Positions 42,505-50,853 of a stretch of DNA of 52,488 nucleotides are shown here, piece by piece. A program made the position numbers and the translations under genes. The notes beneath the pieces are model-generated. The model ran no database searches, was not told the origin of the DNA, and was given only the letters and a program-made list of their open reading frames with translations. The DNA comes from Muribaculaceae bacterium (lineage in GTDB: Bacteria; Bacteroidota; Bacteroidia; Bacteroidales; Muribaculaceae): positions 1-52,488 of the forward strand of contig JAIDTO010000174.1 of NCBI GenBank assembly GCA_029060625.1, given 5' to 3'. The first letter of the stretch is position 1. Each line of letters starts with the position of its first letter.

Positions 42505-43794
42505 ATGAAAAAAATATCAATTTTTGCAACACTCCTTATGTTGCTTGGCCTTGGGATGAGCAGCTGTAAGGAAGATACTCAGCCCAGACTGTCAGCCCCG
42601 ACAGAATTCGTGCTCAACACACCCCCTGCGGCTGACCAGCTCTATATCTTCAGAGCCAATGACAAGAACCAGAGTCTTTATGACATAGAGTTTACAGTAT
42701 CCCAGCCTAACTATGGACTCGGATGTGTGCCCGACTATCAGGTGCAGGTTGCCAAGAGCAAGGCAGACTTTGACGCTTGGGATACCCTCATCAGCGAGAA
42801 CGGCAATGAGGATCCGAAAAATCCTTTCCTTGGCAACGACGGCAATCCATTGGTGTCAACACTCGAGACAATCTTCACTACAGCCAAGATGACTGTGACA
42901 GGAGATGTGTTCTCCGGTGGCGTCAACAGTGTTTATGGCCTGACTGCTGAGAATTACAACGGTGAGGCAGTGCCTGTGGCAGTGCGTGTGCATGCTTGGC
43001 TCCCCAATGCCAACTACAGCTCGATTTTCTCAAATATTATTGAACTTCCACAGGTGTCAAGCTACATTCCTATCGCCGGACCGGGTGAGATCTATCTTAT
43101 TGGTCAGCCACAGGGATGGAATATCTCTGAATCCAAAATGGTAGCTGTAGAGACAGAGATCGGCTCTAAGGTTTATCACGGTGTGTTTGACATTCCTGCA
43201 GGTCAGTTCCAGTTCCGTTTCTATAGCCAGCTTGGCGATTGGAATTCATGGTCGATCGGTGCGCAGGATGAAGATAACCCTGTAGACATTACATTCACTG
43301 ACGGCAAGTATTCCGGTCCTATATTCGTAAGCGCCGGCGGCGGTGACGAGAAGGGTAAAGGCGCATGGCAGGACAGCAGCTGGGAAGGTGGAAAAGTCGA
43401 GGTTGTCATCAACATGAATGACATGACTATTGACATGACCATGTTTGAAGGCCGCAAGGTATATGTCATTGGAGCTTGCAATGATTGGCAGATCAACAGC
43501 GATAAACTGGCGTTGAAGGAAACCGAAGACGACAGCAATATTTACACCGGTACGATCAACGTGGAAGCAGGTAAGTTCATATTCCGTTTCTACACCGCTC
43601 TCGGCGATTGGGATGCAAACTCAATTGGATCCGGAGTGGAGGATTCACCACTGGCCATTAGCATGGCTGGAGGAAGCTATACCGGCGCGTGTGTCGACGG
43701 CAAGGGCAGCTGGCAAGATGACAGCTGGGCCGGAGGCGACGTCAATATTACGCTTGACCTAAACGACTATCAGGTTACATTCGAGAAAAAGTAA
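42505..43794 (+). CDS. SusE-like surface glycan-binding lipoprotein
   Basis: 429 residues. Lipobox MSSC gives C21, followed by KEDTQPR, an acidic export-type start. The N-terminal SusE-type Ig domain (about 25-185, LSAPTEFVLNTPPAADQLYIFRANDK as a landmark) is followed by two repeated starch/glycan-binding modules. The repeats are clear: YLIGQPQGWNISESKMVAVE...FQFRFYSQLGDWNSWSIG and YVIGACNDWQINSDKLALKE...FIFRFYTALGDWDANSIG. Each module ends with GSWQDDSWAGG-like or GAWQDSSWEGG. It should hold polysaccharide on the cell surface for the enzymes of the locus. Which glycan it binds cannot be read directly. Confidence 0.87.
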   Translation: MKKISIFATLLMLLGLGMSSCKEDTQPRLSAPTEFVLNTPPAADQLYIFRANDKNQSLYDIEFTVSQPNYGLGCVPDYQVQVAKSKADFDAWDTLISENGNEDPKNPFLGNDGNPLVSTLETIFTTAKMTVTGDVFSGGVNSVYGLTAENYNGEAVPVAVRVHAWLPNANYSSIFSNIIELPQVSSYIPIAGPGEIYLIGQPQGWNISESKMVAVETEIGSKVYHGVFDIPAGQFQFRFYSQLGDWNSWSIGAQDEDNPVDITFTDGKYSGPIFVSAGGGDEKGKGAWQDSSWEGGKVEVVINMNDMTIDMTMFEGRKVYVIGACNDWQINSDKLALKETEDDSNIYTGTINVEAGKFIFRFYTALGDWDANSIGSGVEDSPLAISMAGGSYTGACVDGKGSWQDDSWAGGDVNITLDLNDYQVTFEKK

Positions 43795-43875
43795 TAACCG
43801 CATCATGGGAGAGGGGTGACTTCCCACTCCGGACAGTCACCTTTCTTCTGATGCAGCTCAAAAGAAACAAACCTT

Positions 43876-45249
43876 ATGAAAAAACTAAATATTTTTCTGA
43901 TGGCAGCCATCACTCTTGGCTTTGCTTCATGCGAGGATACGAGTGATCTTGGCATTGCACAGGTCAATCCGCAGTTGCCTTCAATTGAAATCGATGGCTT
44001 CTCAATAAGCGGTGTTCCAAGCAGTGTGAATTTGGATGCCACCGTCAACCAGACAATACCCGTAGCTACAGTGGCTTCAGAACCGGGCAATCTGCCGGAA
44101 GGAAGTTCCATTAAGCTTGCAATGCAGGTGTCAAATGACGCAGATTTCGTAAACGCCACAACCTTTGACGTGGTCAATGGCGCGGTAAGCTCAGATGAAT
44201 GGGAAGACTACATCCTGAAGAGTGGAAGCAAGTCGCCCGCAGCTGTGACCAATTATGTCCGCTTTGCTGCTTATCTCGCTAATGGCGGACAGCTGACACG
44301 TCTTGGAGGCGAAAATACCTGGTATGGCGCAACTACCGTGACAGTGACTCCCGTAGACCTCCGTCTTGATGTGGAGAGCTCCTATTATCTGGTGACAGCT
44401 TCCGGAAAGGTTGCACTGGAACATTCAGATGCTCATGTCTACGACGATCCTGTCTTCACACTTTCGTTAGAGCTTTCAGATGATCAGGTGCCTTACTATT
44501 GGCAGATAGCTCCGGGCTCAAACGAGAATAAGTTATATGGAGTATCAGAAACCGGCGATGCAACAGCTCTTGAGGGTAGCCTTGTATTAGGCGCACAGAA
44601 GGGTGAGCTGGCAGAAGCCGGTAAGTATACTCTTAAGGCCAATATGCTCGACAAGACCTATAAGTTTGAGAAAATGGTGGCTCCGGACACTGAATATCTG
44701 TGGACTCCGGGTCCTGCAACGGGTTGGGGACATGCTGACAACATGCTTCTTGTAAACAAGAATGATGGTACGTTCGGCGGATATGTATATATCAACGAGA
44801 AGTTCAAGCTTTGCGCACAGCCTGGTTGGGATCCGCTTAACTGGGGTCTTGACGGTGGCGTGATGACTCCTGGGGGCACTGATATCGCAGTGGATCCGAG
44901 CGGTCTCTATTACGTTGTCGCAAACTTCAACGACATGACCGTAGGCCTTACCGAAATCACCCGTATTGGTGTGTTAGGTAATTTCAACAACTGGGCTAAT
45001 GATGAAGGTGGTGCTGATGTTGCCCTTACTCCGAATTCAACATACAATGTATGGAGCGGCGATGTAGATTTCACGGCTGCTGGAGGGTGGAAGTTCCGTA
45101 TGAACAATGGATGGGATCTTAACCTTGGCGGCACTATGGATAACCTTACACAAGGAGGCGCAGACCTGTCGATAGAAGAGCCGGGTGTATATACCGTAAC
45201 TCTCGATCTCAGCAAGCTTCCTTACAGCTGCACAGTCGTAAAGAAATAA
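43876..45249 (+). CDS. SusF/SusE-like surface glycan-binding lipoprotein
   Basis: 457 residues. Lipobox GFASC gives C19, followed by EDTSD, a good surface-export signal. The N-terminal Ig-like region (about 30-155) is followed by about three beta-sandwich binding modules. Visible aromatic-rich repeats are APDTEYLWTPGPATGWGHADNML...KLCAQPGWDPLNWG and IGVLGNFNNWANDEGGADVAL...WKFRMNNGWDLNLGG. The layout follows SusF, which binds alpha-glucan without cleaving it. It is the last gene before a strong terminator, so the SusC-D-E-F genes probably form one transcript separate from the enzymes that follow. Confidence 0.85.
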   Translation: MKKLNIFLMAAITLGFASCEDTSDLGIAQVNPQLPSIEIDGFSISGVPSSVNLDATVNQTIPVATVASEPGNLPEGSSIKLAMQVSNDADFVNATTFDVVNGAVSSDEWEDYILKSGSKSPAAVTNYVRFAAYLANGGQLTRLGGENTWYGATTVTVTPVDLRLDVESSYYLVTASGKVALEHSDAHVYDDPVFTLSLELSDDQVPYYWQIAPGSNENKLYGVSETGDATALEGSLVLGAQKGELAEAGKYTLKANMLDKTYKFEKMVAPDTEYLWTPGPATGWGHADNMLLVNKNDGTFGGYVYINEKFKLCAQPGWDPLNWGLDGGVMTPGGTDIAVDPSGLYYVVANFNDMTVGLTEITRIGVLGNFNNWANDEGGADVALTPNSTYNVWSGDVDFTAAGGWKFRMNNGWDLNLGGTMDNLTQGGADLSIEEPGVYTVTLDLSKLPYSCTVVKK

Positions 45250-45271
45250 TCCCCACATTCCCAATATCCAG

Positions 45272-45304
45272 AATGCCCGCCCCGGTCTCTCCGGAGCGGG
45301 CATT
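45272..45304 (+). terminator. Terminator of the SusC-D-E-F unit
   Basis: Nine-pair outer stem AATGCCCGC / GCGGGCATT with an inner CCGG/CCGG pairing, followed by ATTATTC. Confidence 0.75.
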
Positions 45305-45331
45305 ATTATTCACAATTTGAGAAGAAAAACA

Positions 45332-45363
45332 TTTGCAGATATAGGCGATTTTCGTTAAATTTG
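45332..45363 (+). promoter_or_regulatory. Promoter of the GH53 gene
   Basis: TTTG (45332-45335), 20-base spacer, TAAATTTG (45356-45363), 24 bases before the first ATG. Confidence 0.75.
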
Positions 45364-45386
45364 CACAATATTGATTATACCACCTT

Positions 45387-46397
45387 ATGATGAAACTTAA
45401 ATCAATCGTATCAATAACGTTGCTTTTGTCGGCTCTTGCAGGGTATTCGGCATCTCCAGAAGCGGGATATGCTAAAGGCGCCGACGTAGGCTGGCTATCA
45501 CAGTTGGAGGCTGAGGGCCACAAATTCTTTACGCCGGATGAAGAGCATAAGGAGATGGAATGCATGCAGCTTCTCCGCGATTATTGCGGAATCAACTCCA
45601 TACGCCTTCGTGTATGGGTGAATCCTAAAAATGGATGGAATTCAATACCCGATGTGATGGCGAAAGCAAAACGTGCTTCTGATCTTGGTCTGCGCACAAT
45701 GATAGATTTCCATTTCTCCGACCATTGGGCAGACCCAGGACAGCAGGAGATGCCGGAGGCATGGAAAGGACTGACGTTTGAAGATCAGAAGAAGGCCTTG
45801 GCAAACCACGTCACTGAAACCCTCACAGCTCTTAAAAATATAGGGGTGACTCCCGAATGGGTGCAGATAGGCAACGAGACGACTCCCGGCATGATGCTGC
45901 CTGTAGGCTCGCTCGATAACCCGGAGCAGCTCACCGCCCTTAATAATGCGGGATATGATGCCGTGAAGGCTGTATTGCCTGACGCGAAGGTCATCGTGCA
46001 TCTTGACAATGGTTATGACCGCGAACGCTTTGACCGTATGTTCGGGATGTTTGAGAAGCAAGGTGGCAAGTATGATATGATCGGTATGTCGATCTATCCC
46101 TATTGGGCTGCCCAGAACGGATATACCGGTGGATGGGAAGGTGTGACAGCTGATGCCATCGCCAACATCGACTATCTGAAGCAACGCTACGGTCGACCCG
46201 TAATGATATGTGAGATCGGCATGCCATATGATCAAGGGGAGCTATGCGCTGAGTTTGTGAAAAAACTTATGCAGGCTGATTCGGAGGGCATATTCTATTG
46301 GGAACCGGAAGCCCCGGAAGGCTACAACGGTGGCTACAATTTAGGCTGTTTTGAAAAAGGCACTCCTACCGAGGCCCTTACTCCATTCAAAGATTAA
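45387..46397 (+). CDS. Arabinogalactan endo-beta-1,4-galactanase (GH53)
   Basis: 336 residues with a signal peptide cleaved near GYSA (about residue 21). GH53 TIM-barrel landmarks: YAKGADVGWLSQLEAEG, NSIRLRVWVNP, MIDFHFSDHWADPGQQ, WVQIGNETTPGMMLPVG and MICEIGMPYDQG. The retaining acid/base is E164 in IGNETT and the nucleophile is E276 in CEIGMP. It cuts beta-1,4-galactan side chains of pectin type I arabinogalactan. There is no lipobox, so it is periplasmic or secreted. Two adjacent ATGs are possible starts. It has its own promoter after the SusF terminator and is followed at once by the GH13 gene. Confidence 0.93.
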   Translation: MMKLKSIVSITLLLSALAGYSASPEAGYAKGADVGWLSQLEAEGHKFFTPDEEHKEMECMQLLRDYCGINSIRLRVWVNPKNGWNSIPDVMAKAKRASDLGLRTMIDFHFSDHWADPGQQEMPEAWKGLTFEDQKKALANHVTETLTALKNIGVTPEWVQIGNETTPGMMLPVGSLDNPEQLTALNNAGYDAVKAVLPDAKVIVHLDNGYDRERFDRMFGMFEKQGGKYDMIGMSIYPYWAAQNGYTGGWEGVTADAIANIDYLKQRYGRPVMICEIGMPYDQGELCAEFVKKLMQADSEGIFYWEPEAPEGYNGGYNLGCFEKGTPTEALTPFKD

Positions 46398-46431
46398 ATT
46401 TTTTGATATGATAAATTTTAAATCTAACGAT

Positions 46432-49197
46432 ATGATGAAAACTTACTTGATGTCGCTGCTGATGATGGCTGTGACTGTGCTGGGCCTTAGTGCCCAGGTC
46501 ACTTCAGATCCTTCTCCTCTGCAGGAGGATTCGAAGGATGTGAAGATTCTTTTCCATGCCGACCAAGGCAACAAAGGGCTCATGGGACTGCCTGCGACAG
46601 CTAAGGTCTATGCTCACACCGGTGCATGCCTCAGCAACGGCAATGACTGGGTGAATGCCCCTACATGGGGAAACAATGCCGATAAATATCAGCTTACTTA
46701 TGTAAGCGAAAACCTTTGGCAACTTTATATCGGCGATATACGCGAATATTATGGTATCACAGATCCTTCGGTGAATGTGACCCGCTTGGCATTCGTGTTC
46801 CGTACGGGCGATAATTCGAAAGAAGGTAAGGGTGATGGCAATTCCGATATCTTTATCAATGTGCTTGACGGAGGCCTGCAGGTGGCGATTGAATCCGGAT
46901 TAAACGGATCGATTGTGACTCCTTCTACCGCAGCGGTCACTTTTAAGGTTGGGACCACTAAAGCTGCTGACATCACGCTGTCAGTAAACGATAAGGAAAT
47001 TGGCTCAGTGAAGGGCTCTACCCTTCTGACGGTGGACTATACTTTCCCCGGAGCAGGCAACTATGAGGTGAAGGCGACTGCCACTGCCGATGGCGAGACT
47101 GTGACTGATGTGAAAAACTATGCTTATATAGAGGAGTCAAAAGCGGAGAATTATCCCGGCGGAATTCCGAAGATGGGACCTGTCAAGAATGCTGATGGAA
47201 GTGTCACTTTCTGCTTGGGAGCTCCCGGAAAGAGCAGCGTGATGCTTATCGGCGCATGGAATGACTATACTGCCGACAACAAATATATGATGAAATATCA
47301 GGATGTAGATGGCTTGCGTTATTTCTGGCTTACGGTAGATGGCCTTGACAACGCAAAGCAATACGGATATTATTTCCTTGTAGATGGTACTATCAAGGTT
47401 AGCGATCCTTATGCGCGTCTTGTGCTCGACCCCTGGTACGACAAGTATTTGACCACTGATGTATATCCGGATCTTCCCGCTTATCCTTTCGATAAGATCG
47501 AAGGGGTGCCTTTGGCAGTGTATCAGGGAAATATAAATGATTATGACTGGCAGGTGAAAGATTTCAAGGGTGTTGCTCCTTCCGACCTCATCATTTATGA
47601 GTTGCTTTTCCGCGACTTTACCGGAACTGAGGGTAAGGCAAATGGAAACGGTACTGTCCGTATGGCAATGGAGAAGATACCTTACCTGAAGACACTCGGT
47701 GTCAACGCCATTGAGCTTCTCCCGATTATGGAGTTTAACGGCAACATATCCTGGGGTTATAATCCCAACTTCTATTTCGCACCTGACAAGGCATATGGCA
47801 CTCCGGACGACTATAAGGAATTTATTGATATCTGCCATCAGAACGGTATGGCGGTGATTCTGGATATGGTGTTTAACCAAAGCGATGGCCTGCATCCATG
47901 GTATCAGATGTACATGCCATCTGAGAATCCTTTCTACAACGTAAATGCCCCGCATGCCTATAGCGTCCTTAACGACTGGAACCAGGGTTTCCCGATGGTG
48001 CAGGAGCAATGGAAGGATGTACTCGAGTATTGGATGACCGAATATAAATTTGATGGTTTCCGGTTTGACCTTGTAAAGGGTCTTGGCAATAATGACTCTT
48101 ATGCAAATTCCGGTGATGAAGCCACAAATGCTTTCAATCAGTCGCGTATAGACCGCATGCGTGAGCTTCAGAAGGTGGTCGAGACAGTGAATCCCAACGG
48201 ATATTTCATCAATGAGAACCTTGCTACAGCCCAAGAGGAGAATGCTATGGCAGAGACCGGTCAGCTTAACTGGGCAAATATAAATGATGCGGGTTGCCAG
48301 TTTGCCATGGGATACCAGAGCGGGAGCAATCTCAACCGTTTTTATGCTCCGAAAGACGGCAACCGTCTGTGGGGCTCAACGGTATCCTATCTTGAGAGCC
48401 ATGATGAGCAGCGCCTTGCCTACAGGCAGAATCAGAATGGAGTGACAGGAGTGAAAGGGGATATAGTCAATTCCATGCACCGCTTAGGATCTGCTGCAGC
48501 ACAGATGATTCTTGCTCCGGGTGCCCATATGATATGGCAATTCTCAGAACTTGGCAACTATGACAACACAAAGAACAGCAATGGAGGAAATAACACGGAT
48601 CCCAAGACCGTGCGTTGGAATCTGCTTGATAATGCAAATAGAAAGGGATTGTATGACAACTATTCTGAGCTGATAGCAATACGTAACGGAAACACTGATT
48701 TATTTGCAGAAACAGCATCTTTCGAAAATAACTGTGCTCAGGCGAATTGGGCTGATGGTCGCACGATGGTGTCTAAGGCCGGTGATAAGGAGTTGATCAC
48801 TGTGATCAACCCAAATATCGACAAGGAGATTACTGTCACCGTAAACTTCAGCAAGAAAGACGATGCAGCCTATCAGATATTGTCAAAGTCATATGACTCG
48901 AATCCTTCGTTCAGCGCTTCAGTCAGCACTGTGACTGTGCCCGCCAACTGCTATGTCTCTATCGGCAGCATGGAAGTGACTGAAGTGGAGGGAGTCTGGA
49001 GCGATACAGATGCTTCTTCATTGAGAGTGCATAGGGAAGGCAACAGTATTGTGATTGACTATACGGCTACACCAGTGGAAATATATACGATGGATGGCGG
49101 CAAAGTGGCATCCATTCAAAATGCCGGAAGCATAGAAGTAGCATCCGGTGTCTACGTAGTGACCAACGGGAAAGAGACCGTGAAGATAGTTATTTGA
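46432..49197 (+). CDS. Multidomain GH13 alpha-amylase-family protein with starch-binding modules
   Basis: 921 residues from the ATG at 46432, which opens the signal peptide MMKTYLMSLLMMAVTVLGLSAQ; an ATG at 46408 is possible. Domain order: an N-terminal beta module (about 30-145, VKILFHADQGNKGLMG), an Ig-like linker, and an early-set domain (about 240-335, FCLGAPGKSSVMLIGAWNDY). The GH13 barrel follows (about 365-750), then a beta domain and a tail like a sorting signal (VEIYTMDGGKVASI...GVYVVTNGKE). Catalytic residues: D546 in GFRFDLVKG, E595 in FINENLA and D658 in ESHDEQR. Region I reads LDMVFNQ with Q483 where histidine is usual. It acts on alpha-glucan outside the cytoplasm. Which subfamily is uncertain. 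Confidence 0.88.
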   Translation: MMKTYLMSLLMMAVTVLGLSAQVTSDPSPLQEDSKDVKILFHADQGNKGLMGLPATAKVYAHTGACLSNGNDWVNAPTWGNNADKYQLTYVSENLWQLYIGDIREYYGITDPSVNVTRLAFVFRTGDNSKEGKGDGNSDIFINVLDGGLQVAIESGLNGSIVTPSTAAVTFKVGTTKAADITLSVNDKEIGSVKGSTLLTVDYTFPGAGNYEVKATATADGETVTDVKNYAYIEESKAENYPGGIPKMGPVKNADGSVTFCLGAPGKSSVMLIGAWNDYTADNKYMMKYQDVDGLRYFWLTVDGLDNAKQYGYYFLVDGTIKVSDPYARLVLDPWYDKYLTTDVYPDLPAYPFDKIEGVPLAVYQGNINDYDWQVKDFKGVAPSDLIIYELLFRDFTGTEGKANGNGTVRMAMEKIPYLKTLGVNAIELLPIMEFNGNISWGYNPNFYFAPDKAYGTPDDYKEFIDICHQNGMAVILDMVFNQSDGLHPWYQMYMPSENPFYNVNAPHAYSVLNDWNQGFPMVQEQWKDVLEYWMTEYKFDGFRFDLVKGLGNNDSYANSGDEATNAFNQSRIDRMRELQKVVETVNPNGYFINENLATAQEENAMAETGQLNWANINDAGCQFAMGYQSGSNLNRFYAPKDGNRLWGSTVSYLESHDEQRLAYRQNQNGVTGVKGDIVNSMHRLGSAAAQMILAPGAHMIWQFSELGNYDNTKNSNGGNNTDPKTVRWNLLDNANRKGLYDNYSELIAIRNGNTDLFAETASFENNCAQANWADGRTMVSKAGDKELITVINPNIDKEITVTVNFSKKDDAAYQILSKSYDSNPSFSASVSTVTVPANCYVSIGSMEVTEVEGVWSDTDASSLRVHREGNSIVIDYTATPVEIYTMDGGKVASIQNAGSIEVASGVYVVTNGKETVKIVI

Positions 49198-49235
49198 TAT
49201 AATAATTGGAGGAATTAGTCGCCTTAGGATTGGGA

Positions 49236-49264
49236 GGACGCACGAGCCGTGCGTCCCTACAAGG
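49236..49264 (+). repeat. Dispersed palindromic element, copy 9
   Basis: Perfect core 49236-49256 and tail CTACAAGG, in the convergent gap between the GH13 and miaB genes, upstream of the shared terminator. Confidence 0.9.
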
Positions 49265-49290
49265 ATAGGTCTTGGTTGTCTTTGAAAAAA

Positions 49291-49327
49291 TGGAAAGCCC
49301 GCGATATTGCAGGCTTTCCATTTTTTT
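49291..49327. terminator. Bidirectional terminator between GH13 and miaB genes
   Basis: Nine-pair stem TGGAAAGCC / GGCTTTCCA with a twelve-base loop, six A before and seven T after, so it should work for both strands. Confidence 0.85.
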
Positions 49328-49363
49328 CTAACTTATGAGGGGCGCAGATGTGGAGATGTCGGG

Positions 49364-50764
49364 TTATTCGATGACTTCGCCACGGAGCGTAGCGGAGGAG
49401 GCGTCAGTGACGCGCACTCGGAGGAAGTCGCCGGGCTTGCTGTTGTCCCGTGGGAACACTACCACCTTATTCTGGGATGTGCGACCGAATAGCTCGTCGG
49501 CACTGCGCTTGGAGACTCCTTCTACGAGCACTTCAAACTCCTTCCCAACATCGCGGCGGTTTGATTCGAGGCTCAATTCGTTCTGTAGGGCAATCATGCG
49601 GTTCAGACGCTCCACTTTCACGTCTTCGGGGATATTATCCGGGAGATGCTTCGATGCAAATGTCCCGGGACGTTCGGAGTATTTAAACATAAAGGCACTG
49701 TCAAAGGCCGCTTCCTGCATGAGTGAGAGAGTCTGCTGGAAGTCTTCTTCAGACTCATTGTGGAAGCCTGTGAACATATCGGTGGAGATACCTGCCTCCG
49801 GCAATATTCGGCGTATCGCTGCAATGCGGTCGAGATACCATTCGCGGGTGTATTTGCGGTTCATGTCCTTAAGCACGCTGTTGCTTCCGCTCTGCACCGG
49901 GAGATGGATATGGCGTGCAATGTTGGGATGCGCTGCCATCACTTCAAGGGTCTCGTCGCTCATGTCTTTGGGATGTGAAGTGGTGAAGCGGATGCGCATA
50001 TCAGGGGCTGCTTCTGCCACCATAGCCAACAGGGCAGGAAAATCTACCTTGGTAGGGACGCACGGCTCGTGCGTCCGAATGTCGTCGGTTGCAACCTCAA
50101 AGGAGTAGGAATTTACGTTCTGTCCGAGCAAGGTCACTTCCTTGAAGCCACGCTCGCGGAGGTCGGCAAGTTCGCGAAGGATACTCTCAGGCTCTCGTGA
50201 GCGTTCACGTCCGCGGGTATAAGGCACTATGCAGTATGAGCAGAAATTGTTGCAGCCACGCATAATGGATATGAACCCGCTTACGCCGGCACTTCCGATG
50301 CGGCGAGGGAGCACATCGCGGTAGGTCTCGGTAAGGCTCAGGTCTATGTCGATTGCCTTTTCCCCTGCTTCGGCAGAGGCGAAGAGCTCGGGGAGCTGCA
50401 GGTAGCTGTCGGGGCCTGCCACCACATCAACTCCATAATCCTCTATAAGGGTTTTCTTGAGGCGTTCCGCCATGCATCCGATCACAGCGATGATGATTTT
50501 CTTCCCGGTCTTGCGTCGGTAGGCCTTCCAGTGGCTTATGCGCTGATAGATCTTTTGCTCAGCATTCTCCCGGATGGAGCAAGTGTTGAATATGATAGCG
50601 GATGCATCCGAATCCTCCTCCGTGAGCTCATATCCTGCCATGCCCAAAACCGACGCCACGACCTCGGAATCTGCCACGTTCATCTGGCATCCATAGGTCT
50701 CTATGCGCACTTTTCGTGATAAAGTGCAATTTTTATCGTCTACAAGTCGAAAAACAGGGTTCAT
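49364..50764 (-). CDS. miaB: tRNA-2-methylthio-N6-dimethylallyladenosine synthase
   Basis: 466 residues. The N-terminal MTTase domain begins RIETYGCQMNVADSEVVASVL, with cluster cysteines at C26, in NTCSIRENAEQ and near VIGCMAE. The radical SAM domain has C171-x3-C175-x2-C178 in MRGCNNFCSYCIVPYTRGRERSR, and further family blocks are LLGQNVNSY, RFTTSHPKDM and HLPVQSGSN. The C-terminal TRAM domain ends the protein. It thiomethylates A37 of tRNAs reading UNN codons. Oddity: the palindromic element is read in frame at about residues 230-237 (RTHEPCVP), between VNSYSFE and FPALLAMVAEA, adding about ten residues including an extra cysteine. The frame stays open and all visible motifs are intact, so the enzyme is probably active. 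Confidence 0.94.
   Translation of the reverse strand: MNPVFRLVDDKNCTLSRKVRIETYGCQMNVADSEVVASVLGMAGYELTEEDSDASAIIFNTCSIRENAEQKIYQRISHWKAYRRKTGKKIIIAVIGCMAERLKKTLIEDYGVDVVAGPDSYLQLPELFASAEAGEKAIDIDLSLTETYRDVLPRRIGSAGVSGFISIMRGCNNFCSYCIVPYTRGRERSREPESILRELADLRERGFKEVTLLGQNVNSYSFEVATDDIRTHEPCVPTKVDFPALLAMVAEAAPDMRIRFTTSHPKDMSDETLEVMAAHPNIARHIHLPVQSGSNSVLKDMNRKYTREWYLDRIAAIRRILPEAGISTDMFTGFHNESEEDFQQTLSLMQEAAFDSAFMFKYSERPGTFASKHLPDNIPEDVKVERLNRMIALQNELSLESNRRDVGKEFEVLVEGVSKRSADELFGRTSQNKVVVFPRDNSKPGDFLRVRVTDASSATLRGEVIE
50048..50076 (-). repeat. Dispersed palindromic element, copy 10 (in frame inside miaB)
   Basis: Core 50056-50076 in reverse orientation with the tail as CCTTGGTAG upstream (50048-50055 or so). 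Read on the miaB coding strand as RTHEPCVPTK. Both arms are perfect. Confidence 0.92.
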
Positions 50765-50768
50765 ACTA

Positions 50769-50799
50769 TTTGATATTTGAAAGATATTTCCTAAATTTG
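50769..50799 (+). promoter_or_regulatory. Promoter of the CoA-transferase gene
   Basis: TTTG (50769-50772), 19-base spacer, TAAATTTG (50792-50799), 53 bases before the start codon. Confidence 0.75.
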
Positions 50800-50821
50800 T
50801 ACCAAAATATTAAATCGTCTA

Positions 50822-50853
50822 CAAAATTACACAATAAATCTATTTGTTACAAA
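50822..50853 (-). promoter_or_regulatory. Promoter of miaB
   Basis: Minus strand TTTG (50853-50850), 20-base spacer, TAATTTTG (50829-50822). Its -33 element touches the first base of the CoA-transferase start codon, so the two divergent transcription units cross over by about 60 bases. Confidence 0.7.

Noticed and set aside
46351-46431. Upstream start for the GH13 gene inside the GH53 coding region
   Set aside because: It would place 27 non-signal residues before a clear signal peptide and overlap GH53 by 47 bases.
29-50076. CRISPR-like array made of the 29-base palindromic repeat
   Set aside because: Spacing ranges from tens of bases to tens of kilobases, copies occur in both orientations and inside genes, and there are no cas genes.
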